Origin: Flavobacterium sp. IB48
GTDB taxonomy: Bacteria > Bacteroidota > Bacteroidia > Flavobacteriales > Flavobacteriaceae
NCBI RefSeq assembly: GCF_016405855.1
Contig: NZ_JAEFCA010000001.1
Coordinates: forward strand, 904,107 to 968,106
Reading direction: 5' to 3'
Length of the DNA: 64,000 bases
Program-made: the position numbers and the translations under genes
Shown here: piece after piece, positions 37,223-46,063 of the stretch
How the letters are laid out: the number at the start of each line of letters is the position of its first letter
How positions within the stretch are numbered: the stretch's first letter is position 1
Notes under the pieces: model-generated
Told to the model about the DNA's origin: nothing
The model's database searches: none
Seen by the model: only the letters and a program-made list of their open reading frames with translations

Positions 37223-38281
37223 ATGAAAAATTTTGACATTAACGAAGATCCGCACAGACGCTTCAACCCATTAATTAACGAATGGGTCTTAGTTTCACCT
37301 CATCGTGCGAAACGCCCTTGGCAGGGACAAAATGAAACTATTTCAACCGAAGAACTTCCTAAATACGACCCAACTTGCTATTTGTGTCCAGGAAATGTTC
37401 GTGCCAACGGAATGAATAACCCACAATACGAAAGCAGTTTTGTTTTTGAAAATGATTTTGCCGCAATGAAGCAGGACGAAATTATTTTTGAAGAAGATAT
37501 TAAACATACATTCTTTAAAGCAAAACCAGAACAGGGAATTTCTAGAGTAGTCTGCTTCTCGCCAAGACATGATCTAACTTTACCTGAGATGGAAATTGCT
37601 GATATTGAAAATATAATCAGAACTTGGCAGAAAGAATATACCGATTTAGGAAATATTAAATTCATTAACCATGTTCAGATTTTTGAAAACAAAGGAAGCG
37701 TTATGGGTTGCAGCAACCCGCATCCACACGGTCAGATCTGGGCACAGTCGTCTCTTCCTACTCAGGTTGAAAAAACACAGAACAGCTTAAAATTATACTA
37801 CGACAAAAATCAAAAAACATTATTAGAAGATTATGTCAAAGCTGAACTAAAAGCTGGTGATCGTATCGTAATCGAGAATGACCATTTTGTTGCATTGGTT
37901 CCTTTCTGGGCAATTTGGCCATACGAAACCATGATTATCAGCAAAAGAGCTGTAAACAAAATCACCAATTTTACAGCTGACGAAAGTACCGCTTTCGCGA
38001 AAATCTTAAAGGAACTTACAACGAAGTATGACAATTTATTTAATACTTCATTTCCATATTCTTCAGGAATTCACCAATCTCCAACAGATGGTTTAATTCA
38101 CCCAGAATGGCACTTCCACATGCATTTCTACCCGCCATTGTTAAGATCGGCAACTGTAAAGAAATTCATGGTTGGATATGAAATGTTAGGCGAATCGCAA
38201 CGTGACATTACACCTGAAAAAAGTGCTGAAATTTTAAGACAGCTTTCAGATGTACATTATAAAAGTTTGGTAAAAGCCTAA
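37223..38281 (+). CDS. galT: Galactose-1-phosphate uridylyltransferase
   Basis: 352 aa. Swaps UMP between UDP-glucose and galactose 1-phosphate. The catalytic HPH motif is in SNPHPHGQIWA; zinc-binding Cys residues appear in YLCPGN and the N-terminal RFNPLINEWVLVSPHRAKRPW is typical. The second domain carries GIHQSPTDG and WHFHMHFYPP. Last gene of galM-galK-galT. A galE is not in the window. Confidence 0.96.
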   Translation: MKNFDINEDPHRRFNPLINEWVLVSPHRAKRPWQGQNETISTEELPKYDPTCYLCPGNVRANGMNNPQYESSFVFENDFAAMKQDEIIFEEDIKHTFFKAKPEQGISRVVCFSPRHDLTLPEMEIADIENIIRTWQKEYTDLGNIKFINHVQIFENKGSVMGCSNPHPHGQIWAQSSLPTQVEKTQNSLKLYYDKNQKTLLEDYVKAELKAGDRIVIENDHFVALVPFWAIWPYETMIISKRAVNKITNFTADESTAFAKILKELTTKYDNLFNTSFPYSSGIHQSPTDGLIHPEWHFHMHFYPPLLRSATVKKFMVGYEMLGESQRDITPEKSAEILRQLSDVHYKSLVKA

Positions 38282-38337
38282 CCGTTTAATGTTGTAATAA
38301 AGCCAAAAAATAAAAATTTAACACAATTACCTACGAA

Positions 38338-38358
38338 TAAATGTAAAAAACACATTTG
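38338..38358. promoter_or_regulatory. Probable AraR operator before the SSS symporter
   Basis: TAAATGT (38338-38344), 7 nt, ACATTTG (38352-38358). Same 7-7-7 spacing as the other three sites. It lies just upstream of the predicted -33 element rather than over or after the promoter. Confidence 0.55.
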
Positions 38359-38365
38359 CTAATGG

Positions 38366-38394
38366 TTGATTTTTAAATTTTTATTTTACATTTG
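38366..38394 (+). promoter_or_regulatory. Candidate promoter of the SSS symporter
   Basis: TTG at 38366-38368, an 18-nt spacer and TACATTTG at 38387-38394, a good match to the Flavobacterium consensus TTG-N17-23-TAnnTTTG. The leader is about 134 nt. Confidence 0.6.
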
Positions 38395-38534
38395 GCTTCT
38401 GCTTTTATTTTCGCAAAAAAATAACAGAAATAAAACACATCTTGCATTTTTAACAAGATTTGACAACATAAAAACTGATTTAAAACCACATAAACAAACA
38501 ACCCTATAAATAATTATTTAAAATACTACTAACA

Positions 38535-40220
38535 ATGAACCAAAACCTCGCTTTCGCAGACTATGCGGTTTTTATTATCTACTTTATCGTAGTCTCGGTC
38601 TACGGTTACACAGTTTACCGTAAACGTAAACAAGACGAACAAGATGCTAAAGCTTACTTTTTGGCTGAAGGAAATTTAACATGGTGGGCAATTGGAGCTT
38701 CTCTTATTGCTTCTAATATCTCTGCAGAACAGTTCATCGGAATGAGCGGTGAAGGTTTCTTTTTAGGAATCGCTGTTGCTGCTTACGAATGGCTTGCTGC
38801 TATTGCACTTATTATTGTTGCTGTATGGTTTATTCCTGTATATCTTAAAAACAAGATCTACACGATGCCGCAATTCTTAAAAACACGTTACAACGAATCT
38901 ACTGCTTTGATTATGGCAGTTTTCTGGTTGTTCTTATATGTTTTTGTAAACTTAACTTCTATTTTATATTTAGGAGCTGTTGCTATTAACGGTCTTGCTG
39001 GAGGTCAATATCTTCACGCAATCATGATCGGATTAGCTGTATTTGCATTATTTATTTCTCTTGGAGGAATGAAAGTTGTAGCTTATACAGACGTAATTCA
39101 AGTTGCTGTATTAATCATTGGAGGTTTAGTAACTTCTTATATTGCTCTTACAACTGTTGGACAATATTTTGGCGTTGGCGAAAATGCAATTGCTGGGTTT
39201 AAAGTTTTAATGAAAGAAGCTCCAGAGCATTTCAAAATGATTATTCCAAAACCAACTGCTGCATCTTCACAGATTGAAATCGATAAATATTTAACTTTCC
39301 CAGGATTGTTATCTTACGCCGCTGGTATCTGGATCATCAACTTAAACTACTGGGGATGTAACCAATACATTACACAAAGAGCACTTGGAGCAGATTTACA
39401 AACTGCACGTACAGGAATTTTATTTGCTGGTATGTTAAAATTATTAATGCCACTTATCGTAATGCTTCCTGGTATTGCTGCTTACGTTTTATACACAAAC
39501 GGACATTTACCACAATTAGTTGGAGGTAAAGATGGTGCTTATTCTGCTGTATTAACTTTCCTTCCAACAGGATTAAAAGGACTTTCAGTTGCTGCTTTAA
39601 CAGCTGCAATCGTAGCTTCTTTGGCTGGAAAAGTAAATAGTATTTCTACAATCTACACATTAGACGTTCACAAAAAATACATCCAAAAAGATGCTGGCGA
39701 AAAACAACAAGTAAACATTGGACGTCTTGCCGTTTTTGCTGCCATGCTTTTAGCTGTTTTATTTACATGGAATGACGTTTTAGGAATTGGTGGCGTTGGA
39801 GGATTTACATACATCCAAAAATATACTGGATTCATCAGCCCTGGAGTTTTTGCTATGTTCTTCTTAGGTATGTTCTGGAAAAGAACTACTGGAACAGCTG
39901 CAATCGTGGGAGTAATTCTAGGATTCTTATTATCTGTTTTATTCAACGAATACGCTCCAGCTTTATTTGGAAACGATACACTTTTATACACAGCATACTC
40001 TAATGGAAAAGGAGCTTTTGAAATTCCGTTCCACATCTGTATGGGATTATCATTCTTATTTACAATGATTGCCATGATTCTAATAAGTTTCGCTGGACCA
40101 AAAGTAAACCCTAAAGCATTCGAGACAGAACCTGGAATGTTTAAAGTTAAACCGCAAACAACAGTCTTAATCGTAATTACATTATTGATTATTGTTGCGC
40201 TTTATGTTAAGTTCTGGTAA
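38535..40220 (+). CDS. Sodium/sugar symporter, SSS family (probable L-arabinose transporter)
   Basis: 561 aa, about 14 hydrophobic segments, solute:sodium symporter (SLC5) family of the SGLT type. Typical segments: YFLAEGNLTWWAIGASLIASNISAEQFIG (sodium-site region, cited by its first part), TRYNESTALIMAVFWL, ITQRALGADLQTARTG and LAGKVNSISTIYTLD. Located in the inner membrane. Position alone, after galT, would suggest galactose uptake; however a separate promoter and an AraR-type operator stand before it, so L-arabinose is more likely the substrate. Both sugars remain possible because family members are promiscuous. Confidence 0.88.
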   Translation: MNQNLAFADYAVFIIYFIVVSVYGYTVYRKRKQDEQDAKAYFLAEGNLTWWAIGASLIASNISAEQFIGMSGEGFFLGIAVAAYEWLAAIALIIVAVWFIPVYLKNKIYTMPQFLKTRYNESTALIMAVFWLFLYVFVNLTSILYLGAVAINGLAGGQYLHAIMIGLAVFALFISLGGMKVVAYTDVIQVAVLIIGGLVTSYIALTTVGQYFGVGENAIAGFKVLMKEAPEHFKMIIPKPTAASSQIEIDKYLTFPGLLSYAAGIWIINLNYWGCNQYITQRALGADLQTARTGILFAGMLKLLMPLIVMLPGIAAYVLYTNGHLPQLVGGKDGAYSAVLTFLPTGLKGLSVAALTAAIVASLAGKVNSISTIYTLDVHKKYIQKDAGEKQQVNIGRLAVFAAMLLAVLFTWNDVLGIGGVGGFTYIQKYTGFISPGVFAMFFLGMFWKRTTGTAAIVGVILGFLLSVLFNEYAPALFGNDTLLYTAYSNGKGAFEIPFHICMGLSFLFTMIAMILISFAGPKVNPKAFETEPGMFKVKPQTTVLIVITLLIIVALYVKFW

Positions 40221-40247
40221 TAAATTATCAGTTCTATTCTCTCTATT

Positions 40248-40290
40248 TTTACAGCTGTTGTTTGTCATGAACAACAGCTGTAAATTTTTT
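40248..40290 (+). terminator. Terminator of the SSS symporter
   Basis: Fourteen-base-pair perfect stem (40248-40261 with 40271-40284), a 9-nt loop, and a T6 run directly after. Confidence 0.85.
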
Positions 40291-40317
40291 AAAGTATATT
40301 CATTGAATAAAAAATAT

Positions 40318-40478
40318 AGCCACGAATTTCACTAATTTCCACGAATTAATTTTCCAAATAAAAAATTCGAGTTAATTCGTGTAATTGCTTCGCCTATTCG
40401 CTATCGCTCGAGTCGTGGCAAAAAAAAACACATTGAAGAGAAAAAGAATCATTTTAATCCTTTTAATCTGTGGCAAAA
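40318..40478. repeat. Intergenic CACGAATT/TTAATTCGTG palindrome region
   Basis: CCACGAATTTCACTAATTTCCACG with the partner GAGTTAATTCGTGTAATTG about 45 nt later, then GAGTCGTGGC and a single AATCTGTGGC arm. It belongs to the same repeat family as 23281-23456 and 63808-63885. Confidence 0.6.
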
Positions 40479-40511
40479 AAACTGAATTACAAATTATAAT
40501 ATATTAATACC

Positions 40512-41291
40512 ATGCAGTTATCATTAACCCAAAAAATCATTATCGTTACTGGAGGCGCAAAAGGAATCGGTTTAGGAATCGTTAAGGTTTTAGCCGAAGA
40601 AAATGCCATTCCGTTTATCGTTGGACGTAACGAAAATGACAATATCAAAGCCGTAGAAGAATTAAAAGCCATTGGAAAAGAAGCGCACCAAGTTGCCGCC
40701 GATTTAACAAAACCAGAAGACTGCAAAAAAGCCGTTGAAGCCGTAATCGAAAAATTCGGTCGCATTGACGGACTTGTAAACAATGCCGGAGTTAATGATG
40801 GCGTTGGATTAGAAAACGGAAATTATGAAGATTTCGCTGCTTCTCTTCATAAAAATTTAGTGCATTATTATTTAATGGCACAACACGCTCTTCCGTATCT
40901 TAAAGAATCAAAAGGAGCAATTGTAAACATTGGTTCTAAAACTGCCGAAACTGGTCAGGGCGGAACCTCAGCGTACGCTGCTTCAAACGGAGGTAGAAAT
41001 GCTTTAACCAGAGAATGGGCAGTTGAATTATTAAAATACAGCATCCGTGTAAATGCCGTAATCGTAGCAGAATGTTACACACCGCTTTACGAAACCTGGA
41101 TCAATACTTTTGAAAATAAAGAAGAAAAACTAGCGGCAATCACCAAAAATATTCCGCTAGAAAACAGAATGACAACAGCAGAAGAAATTGCAAATATGGT
41201 AGTTTTCTTATTGTCTGAAAAATCAAGCCATACAACAGGACAGATTATTTATGTTGATGGTGGTTATACCCATTTAGATCGTTCCATTTAA
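40512..41291 (+). CDS. Short-chain dehydrogenase, probable L-fucose (sugar) dehydrogenase
   Basis: 259 aa, classical SDR fold: NAD-binding TGGAKGIGLGI, NNAG at about 90-93, catalytic Ser142 (NIGSKTAETG) and Tyr155. The usual YxxxK is YAASN, so the catalytic Lys is replaced by N159. The stretch GTSAYAASNGGRNALTREWA and the later VNAVIVAECYTPLYETW resemble L-fucose dehydrogenases of non-phosphorylative fucose pathways. The product would be the sugar lactone. It precedes the divergent AraC gene and the dehydratase operon. Substrate could also be L-galactose or D-arabinose. Confidence 0.7.
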   Translation: MQLSLTQKIIIVTGGAKGIGLGIVKVLAEENAIPFIVGRNENDNIKAVEELKAIGKEAHQVAADLTKPEDCKKAVEAVIEKFGRIDGLVNNAGVNDGVGLENGNYEDFAASLHKNLVHYYLMAQHALPYLKESKGAIVNIGSKTAETGQGGTSAYAASNGGRNALTREWAVELLKYSIRVNAVIVAECYTPLYETWINTFENKEEKLAAITKNIPLENRMTTAEEIANMVVFLLSEKSSHTTGQIIYVDGGYTHLDRSI

Positions 41292-41300
41292 TTTTTTTTT

Positions 41301-41447
41301 GCCACAGATTAAAAGGATTAGAATGATTTTTAAATCCAGTTTTGTCAGGCTGAGCGAAGTCGAAGCCCACGTCCAATTGGAACGCCCTTCGACTTCGCTC
41401 AGGGTGACAAACTAAAGGGAATCCTTTTAATCTTTATAATCTGTGGC
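41301..41447. repeat. Nested REP-like palindromic element, copy 1
   Basis: Outer arms GCCACAGATTAAAAGGATTA and the complementary ...TCTGTGGC enclose an inner palindrome built on GTCAGGCTGAGCGAAGTCG. The 71 nt at 41340-41410 are identical to 45058-45128. It runs into the 3' end of the AraC gene. No ORF or target-site duplication is seen. Confidence 0.8.
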
Positions 41448-42317
41448 AAAACTAACCTTCGCATTATTTTTAAAATCGGAAGGCGTAATTCCTTTAACCT
41501 TTTTGAAGAGTTTATTAAAGTTTGAAGCTGTTTTATAACCGCATTCATACGCAATCTCAGACATACTTTTATCCGTTTCCAATAACAATTTGCAAGCATT
41601 CGAGATTCTGATTTCGTGCAGATAATCTACAAAATTCTTTTTCGTTTTTACCCTGAACATTCTACAGAAAGAGGTTCTTGTCATATTTGCGACAGCGGCA
41701 ATTTCTTCTAACGAAATATTCTTTTTATAATTTTTATTGACATATTGAAAAACCTCCGAAAGACGATCTACTTTCGAATCCTTCTGCATCAACGAATAAA
41801 TTTCATCATTGATATAAATCGTATCCTGACTTTCAGAAAGAATAGATAAAATCTCAAAAAGTCCGACAATTACTTCGAAGTCTTTTTTAGAAACTAATTT
41901 CTCTAGTTTTTTAGCAATTTGCTTATTCGTTTTTCCGATAATTGAAATTCCTTTTCCTGCTTGAAAAAAAAGTTCGTTTATTTTCTGAGTTTCTTTTAAT
42001 TCGTAAAAAGTCGGTCCAAAAATATCTTTATGAAAATATACGACAATCGAATTGGCTTTTAAATCCTCAATTCCCTGATAATATTTTTCATCATTCAGCC
42101 AAACATGAGGAATATCAGAACCTAAAAAAACCATATCGCCAGGCGCAAAAGGCATAACCGAATTTCCAATAATTCGCTTGCCATAACTCTCTTTTACATA
42201 CACCAATTCCAATTCTGGATGCGAATGAAACGGCGCTTGAAAAAAAGGTTCAATACGATTCAACACCGAAACTTTGGTGTTGAGATAAGACGCTATTTTG
42301 GTTTGTTCCAATTTCAT
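41427..42317 (-). CDS. AraC family transcriptional regulator
   Basis: 296 aa: an N-terminal cupin sensor (about 15-110; FHSHPELELVYVKESYG, FAPGDMVFLGSDIPHVW) and a C-terminal AraC double HTH (about 190-290; SLEEIAAVANMTRTSFCRMFRVKTKK, MSEIAYECGYKTASNFNKLFKK, quoted in parts). Likely senses a sugar or sugar acid and activates the divergent dehydratase operon. The last residues FATDYKD and the stop codon are encoded by the outer arm of the adjacent palindromic repeat. Confidence 0.88.
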   Translation of the reverse strand: MKLEQTKIASYLNTKVSVLNRIEPFFQAPFHSHPELELVYVKESYGKRIIGNSVMPFAPGDMVFLGSDIPHVWLNDEKYYQGIEDLKANSIVVYFHKDIFGPTFYELKETQKINELFFQAGKGISIIGKTNKQIAKKLEKLVSKKDFEVIVGLFEILSILSESQDTIYINDEIYSLMQKDSKVDRLSEVFQYVNKNYKKNISLEEIAAVANMTRTSFCRMFRVKTKKNFVDYLHEIRISNACKLLLETDKSMSEIAYECGYKTASNFNKLFKKVKGITPSDFKNNAKVSFATDYKD

Positions 42318-42359
42318 TCTGCAAAGATAATAAAAGATTATATAAGGATAATATTAGAC

Positions 42360-42367
42360 TAATTTTG
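42360..42367 (+). promoter_or_regulatory. Candidate -7 box of the dehydratase operon
   Basis: TAATTTTG fits TAnnTTTG and lies 123 nt before the uxaA-like ATG in the gap shared with the AraC gene. No TTG -33 element is in range. Confidence 0.35.
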
Positions 42368-42489
42368 AATATCCAAAATGGCTACTTTTATTTTCGGCAA
42401 ACTGTCTAATTTTTAGTGGGAATAAAGTCTTTAACTTCTTCTAAATTTAGAAAGCTGTCACACAAAAAAAGAAAAAAACAAACAACACA

Positions 42490-44145
42490 ATGTCTGACAA
42501 TAACACAAAAAAACTGGTTGTAAAACTGCATCCAGATGATAATGTATTGGTTGCCTTAACCGATCTTCAAAAAGGCGAAACCATTCATTTTGAAAACGAA
42601 ACTTATGTTTTACAAGACCTTATCAAAGCCAAACATAAATTCTACATGCAGGACATGAAGCAGGGAGAAGAAGTAAACATGTACGGTGTTTTGGTTGGAA
42701 AAGTGCAAAACGATGTGGCAAAAGGAAGTTTAATGACGACCGAAAACCTAAAACATGCTGCAGATCCTTATGCATACAGAAACGCTTCTTACGAATGGAA
42801 TGCACCGAATGTTTCAAAATTCGAAAACAGAACTTTCAAAGGTTACAAAAGAAAAGACGGACGCGTTGGAACAGCAAATTACTGGCTTTTCATCCCGACT
42901 GTTTTTTGTGAAAACAGAAATTTAGATGTCATCAAAGAAGCCTTACACAAACAATTGGGTTATGCTGTAACAGACAAATACAACCAATTTACACACGAAT
43001 TACTGGAAGGTTATTTGAACGGAAATGACATTAACGACATTAATATTGAGTTGAATCCGACGCCAAAAAACAAACGTGTTTTTGAAAATGTCGACGGAAT
43101 TAAATTCTTAAATCACCAAGGTGGTTGCGGCGGAACGCGTCAAGATGCTTCTACTTTGAGCGCTTTATTGGCTTCTTATGCGAATCATCCAAATGTGGGC
43201 GGAATCACACTTTTGAGTTTAGGATGCCAGCATTTACAAGTTCAAGATTTTGTAAATGATGTAAAAAGACAAAATCCAGAGTTCGACAAACCATTGTTTA
43301 TTTTTGAACAGCAGCAGACAGAGAGCGAAGAAGTTTTGATCACAAATGCCATCAAAAAAACGTTTGAAGGTTTAATCGAAATCAACAAATACGAAAGAAC
43401 CGATGCGCCTTTGAGCGATTTATGTATTGGTGTAAAATGTGGCGGAAGCGATGGATTCAGTGGTGTTTCTGCAAATCCTGCGGTTGGTTATACTTCAGAT
43501 TTAGTCGTAGCTTTAGGCGGAAAAATTCTTTTGGCTGAATTTCCAGAATTATGCGGTGCAGAGCAAAATTTAATTGACAGATGTGTTACCGAAGATAAGG
43601 CTAAAAAATTCATAGATTTAATGGAATCTTATGATGAACTGGCGCATAAAGTAGGTTCTGGTTTCCACATGAATCCTTCTCCGGGAAATATCAAAGACGG
43701 ATTAATTACAGATGCAATCAAAAGCGCTGGAGCAGCCAAAAAAGGCGGAACTTCTCCTGTTGTTGATGTTTTAGATTATACCGAATTGGTTACAAAACCA
43801 GGTTTAAGTTTGGTTTGTACGCCAGGAAATGACGTTGAAGCGACAACTGGAAAAGCGGCTTCTGGAGCAACTTTAATTTTGTTTACAACTGGATTGGGAA
43901 CTCCGACAGGAAACCCAGTTTGTCCTGTAATTAAAGTGGCAACAAATTCTGTTCTAGCAACCAGAATGAAAGATATTATCGATATTGACTGTGGACCAAT
44001 TATCAGCGGAGAAAAATCTATTGAAGAAATGGGCGAGGAAATTTTAGAATATTGCATCAAAGCGGCAAGCGGCGAAATTATTCCGAAAGCAGTTCAATTA
44101 AACCAAGACGATTTTATTCCGTGGAAACGCGGCGTATCTTTGTAA
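42490..44145 (+). CDS. UxaA family altronate/sugar-acid dehydratase
   Basis: 551 aa: N-terminal SAF domain (about 1-95) and the UxaA catalytic domain. Conserved Cys-rich motifs HQGGCGGTRQD, GCQHLQVQDFV, CIGVKCGGSDGFSG and CTPGNDVEATTGKAASGA are visible. The family dehydrates aldonates such as D-altronate to 2-keto-3-deoxy acids. In this context (SDR dehydrogenases, FAH hydrolase, RhaM mutarotase) an L-fuconate or related dehydratase is more likely than altronate, since no uxaB/uxaC is present. First gene of a plus-strand operon. Confidence 0.82.
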   Translation: MSDNNTKKLVVKLHPDDNVLVALTDLQKGETIHFENETYVLQDLIKAKHKFYMQDMKQGEEVNMYGVLVGKVQNDVAKGSLMTTENLKHAADPYAYRNASYEWNAPNVSKFENRTFKGYKRKDGRVGTANYWLFIPTVFCENRNLDVIKEALHKQLGYAVTDKYNQFTHELLEGYLNGNDINDINIELNPTPKNKRVFENVDGIKFLNHQGGCGGTRQDASTLSALLASYANHPNVGGITLLSLGCQHLQVQDFVNDVKRQNPEFDKPLFIFEQQQTESEEVLITNAIKKTFEGLIEINKYERTDAPLSDLCIGVKCGGSDGFSGVSANPAVGYTSDLVVALGGKILLAEFPELCGAEQNLIDRCVTEDKAKKFIDLMESYDELAHKVGSGFHMNPSPGNIKDGLITDAIKSAGAAKKGGTSPVVDVLDYTELVTKPGLSLVCTPGNDVEATTGKAASGATLILFTTGLGTPTGNPVCPVIKVATNSVLATRMKDIIDIDCGPIISGEKSIEEMGEEILEYCIKAASGEIIPKAVQLNQDDFIPWKRGVSL

Positions 44146-44182
44146 AAGACTATTAAAAACAACTCATAAAAATTTATATCAA

Positions 44183-44947
44183 ATGTTTTCATTACAAAAT
44201 AAAAAAGCAATTATCACTGGCGGTGGAAGCGGAATTGGAAGAGCGATTTCGGTTTTATTTGCTAAACAAGGAGCTGAAGTTCATATTTTAGAATTGACAG
44301 AAGAAAGCGCAAAAGAAACGGTTGAAGAAATCAAATCAAATGGAGGAAATGTTTTTGCTCACGCTTGCGACGTTTCGAATCACGAACAAGTAAATTCAAC
44401 TTTTGAGAAAATCGGAAACATCAATATTCTAGTAAACAACGCAGGAATTGCTCACGTTGGAAAAGTAGACACAACTTCAGAATCTGATTTTGACAGAATC
44501 ATGAATGTAAACGTAAAAGGAGTTTACAACTGTCTTCATGCTTCGATTCCGGCATTGAGAAGCTCTGGCGGAGGTGTAATTTTGAACTTGGCTTCGATTG
44601 CTTGCTGGGTTGGAATTCCGGATCGTTTTGCATATTCTACTGCAAAAGGCGCTGTAATGGCGATGACTTTATCGGTTGCAAAAGATTATTTGAATGATAA
44701 AATCAGATGTAATTCTATTTCTCCGGCAAGAGTTCACACACCTTTCGTAGACGGATTTATTGCTAAAAATTATCCTGGAAAAGAAGAAGAGATTTTCGAA
44801 AAATTATCACAATCACAGCCAATTGGTCGTATGGGAAAACCAGACGAAATCGCAACTTTAGCATTATTCTTATGCAGCGACGAATCGTCTTTCATCACAG
44901 GTTCAGATTACCCAATTGATGGTGGATTTATTAAATTAAACAACTAA
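44183..44947 (+). CDS. Short-chain dehydrogenase, probable 2-keto-3-deoxy-L-fuconate dehydrogenase
   Basis: 254 aa, classical SDR with intact motifs: TGGGSGIGRAI, NNAG near 85-88, Ser138 (NLASIACWVG), Tyr151 and Lys155 (YSTAKGAVMA), and the C-terminal GSDYPIDGGF. In non-phosphorylative L-fucose breakdown the corresponding SDR oxidises 2-keto-3-deoxy-L-fuconate to the 2,4-diketo acid, the substrate of an FAH-family hydrolase, which is the next gene here. The assignment depends on this neighbourhood; by sequence alone only 'SDR' is certain. Confidence 0.72.
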   Translation: MFSLQNKKAIITGGGSGIGRAISVLFAKQGAEVHILELTEESAKETVEEIKSNGGNVFAHACDVSNHEQVNSTFEKIGNINILVNNAGIAHVGKVDTTSESDFDRIMNVNVKGVYNCLHASIPALRSSGGGVILNLASIACWVGIPDRFAYSTAKGAVMAMTLSVAKDYLNDKIRCNSISPARVHTPFVDGFIAKNYPGKEEEIFEKLSQSQPIGRMGKPDEIATLALFLCSDESSFITGSDYPIDGGFIKLNN

Positions 44948-45017
44948 AAATTATTTAGCCACAAACTTAAAAGATTAAAACTACTCGATCTGCTAAATCT
45001 GCGAGCAAAAAAATAAA

Positions 45018-45165
45018 GCCACAGATTTAAAGGATTAAAAAGATTTTTATTTCCTGCTTTTGTCAGGCTGAGCGAAGTCGAAGCCCACGTCCAATTGGAA
45101 CGCCCTTCGACTTCGCTCAGGGTGACAATCTAAAAGAAATCATTCTAATCCTTTAAATCTGTGGC
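45018..45165. repeat. Nested REP-like palindromic element, copy 2
   Basis: Same layout as copy 1: outer GCCACAGATTTAAAGG/AATCTGTGGC arms around the GTCAGGCTGAGCGAAG core, with 45058-45128 identical to 41340-41410. It fills the gap between the SDR and FAH genes; a shorter 'CTGCTAAATCTGCGAG' fragment precedes it. Confidence 0.8.
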
Positions 45166-45199
45166 AAAAAAATAAACACATTACTAAAAAAATTAAAAT

Positions 45200-46054
45200 A
45201 TGAAACTTATTAGATTCGGAGAAGAAGGAAAGGAAAAACCAGGAGTTTTACTAAATGAAAAAAGATACGATGTTTCGTCTATTGTAACAGATTACAACGA
45301 AGCTTTTTTTGAAAATGACGGTTTAGCGAAATTAGAAGAAGCTTTAAAAAATAATCCTTCTTTACCAGAAGTTAGCGATTCAGTACGTTTAGGTTCACCA
45401 GTTGCACGTCCTTCAAAAATTATCTGCATCGGATTAAATTATGTGGATCACTGCGAAGAAACTGGCGCAGCAATTCCAGAAGAACCAATTATTTTCTTCA
45501 AATCTACGACTTCTTTATGTGGACCAAATGACAATTTGATTATCCCAAAAAACAGTGAAAAAACAGACTGGGAAGTTGAACTAGCTTTTGTTGTAGGTAA
45601 AAAAGCAAGCTACGTTTCTGAGGAAGATGCACCAAACTACATTGCAGGATATTGCCTTTTGAATGACTACAGCGAAAGAGCATTCCAAATCGAGCGCGGC
45701 GGACAATGGGCAAAAGGAAAAGGTTCTGATACCTTCGCTCCTCTTGGGCCAATTATGGCAACTCCAGACGAAGTTGGCGATGTAAATAACCTAAAAATGT
45801 GGCTTACTGTAAACGGAAAAACGTTCCAAAATAGTAATACTTCGAACTTGATTTTTAAAATTCCATTTTTAGTGCACTACTTAAGTCAGTTTATGACATT
45901 GCTTCCTGGCGATGTAATCAGTACAGGAACGCCTCCGGGAGTTGGATTAGGAATTAAACCAGATCCAATTTACATTAAAGCAGGCGACGTAATCGAATTA
46001 GGAATTGAAGGTTTAGGCACAAGCAAACAAACTGCTGTCGCTTACCAAGGATAA
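45200..46054 (+). CDS. Fumarylacetoacetate hydrolase family protein, probable 2,4-diketo-3-deoxy-L-fuconate hydrolase
   Basis: 284 aa. N-terminal cap about 1-65, then the FAH catalytic domain with metal ligands in WEVELAFVVGKKA and LLNDYSERAFQIE and the loop KGSDTFAPLGP. C-terminal GDVISTGTPPGVGLG is standard for the family. FAH-fold enzymes cleave 1,3-diketo acids. In the L-fucose pathway the reaction gives pyruvate and L-lactate. It lies 9 nt before the RhaM-like gene. Confidence 0.85.
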   Translation: MKLIRFGEEGKEKPGVLLNEKRYDVSSIVTDYNEAFFENDGLAKLEEALKNNPSLPEVSDSVRLGSPVARPSKIICIGLNYVDHCEETGAAIPEEPIIFFKSTTSLCGPNDNLIIPKNSEKTDWEVELAFVVGKKASYVSEEDAPNYIAGYCLLNDYSERAFQIERGGQWAKGKGSDTFAPLGPIMATPDEVGDVNNLKMWLTVNGKTFQNSNTSNLIFKIPFLVHYLSQFMTLLPGDVISTGTPPGVGLGIKPDPIYIKAGDVIELGIEGLGTSKQTAVAYQG

Positions 46055-46063
46055 ATTTAGATT

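Noticed and set aside
39668..40075. 135-aa minus-strand frame
   Set aside because: Antisense to the SSS symporter, which has a full set of family motifs in its own frame.
41301..41447. Palindromic element considered as an insertion sequence
   Set aside because: No transposase frame, no target duplication and a size of about 150 nt; it is treated as a REP-like repeat.
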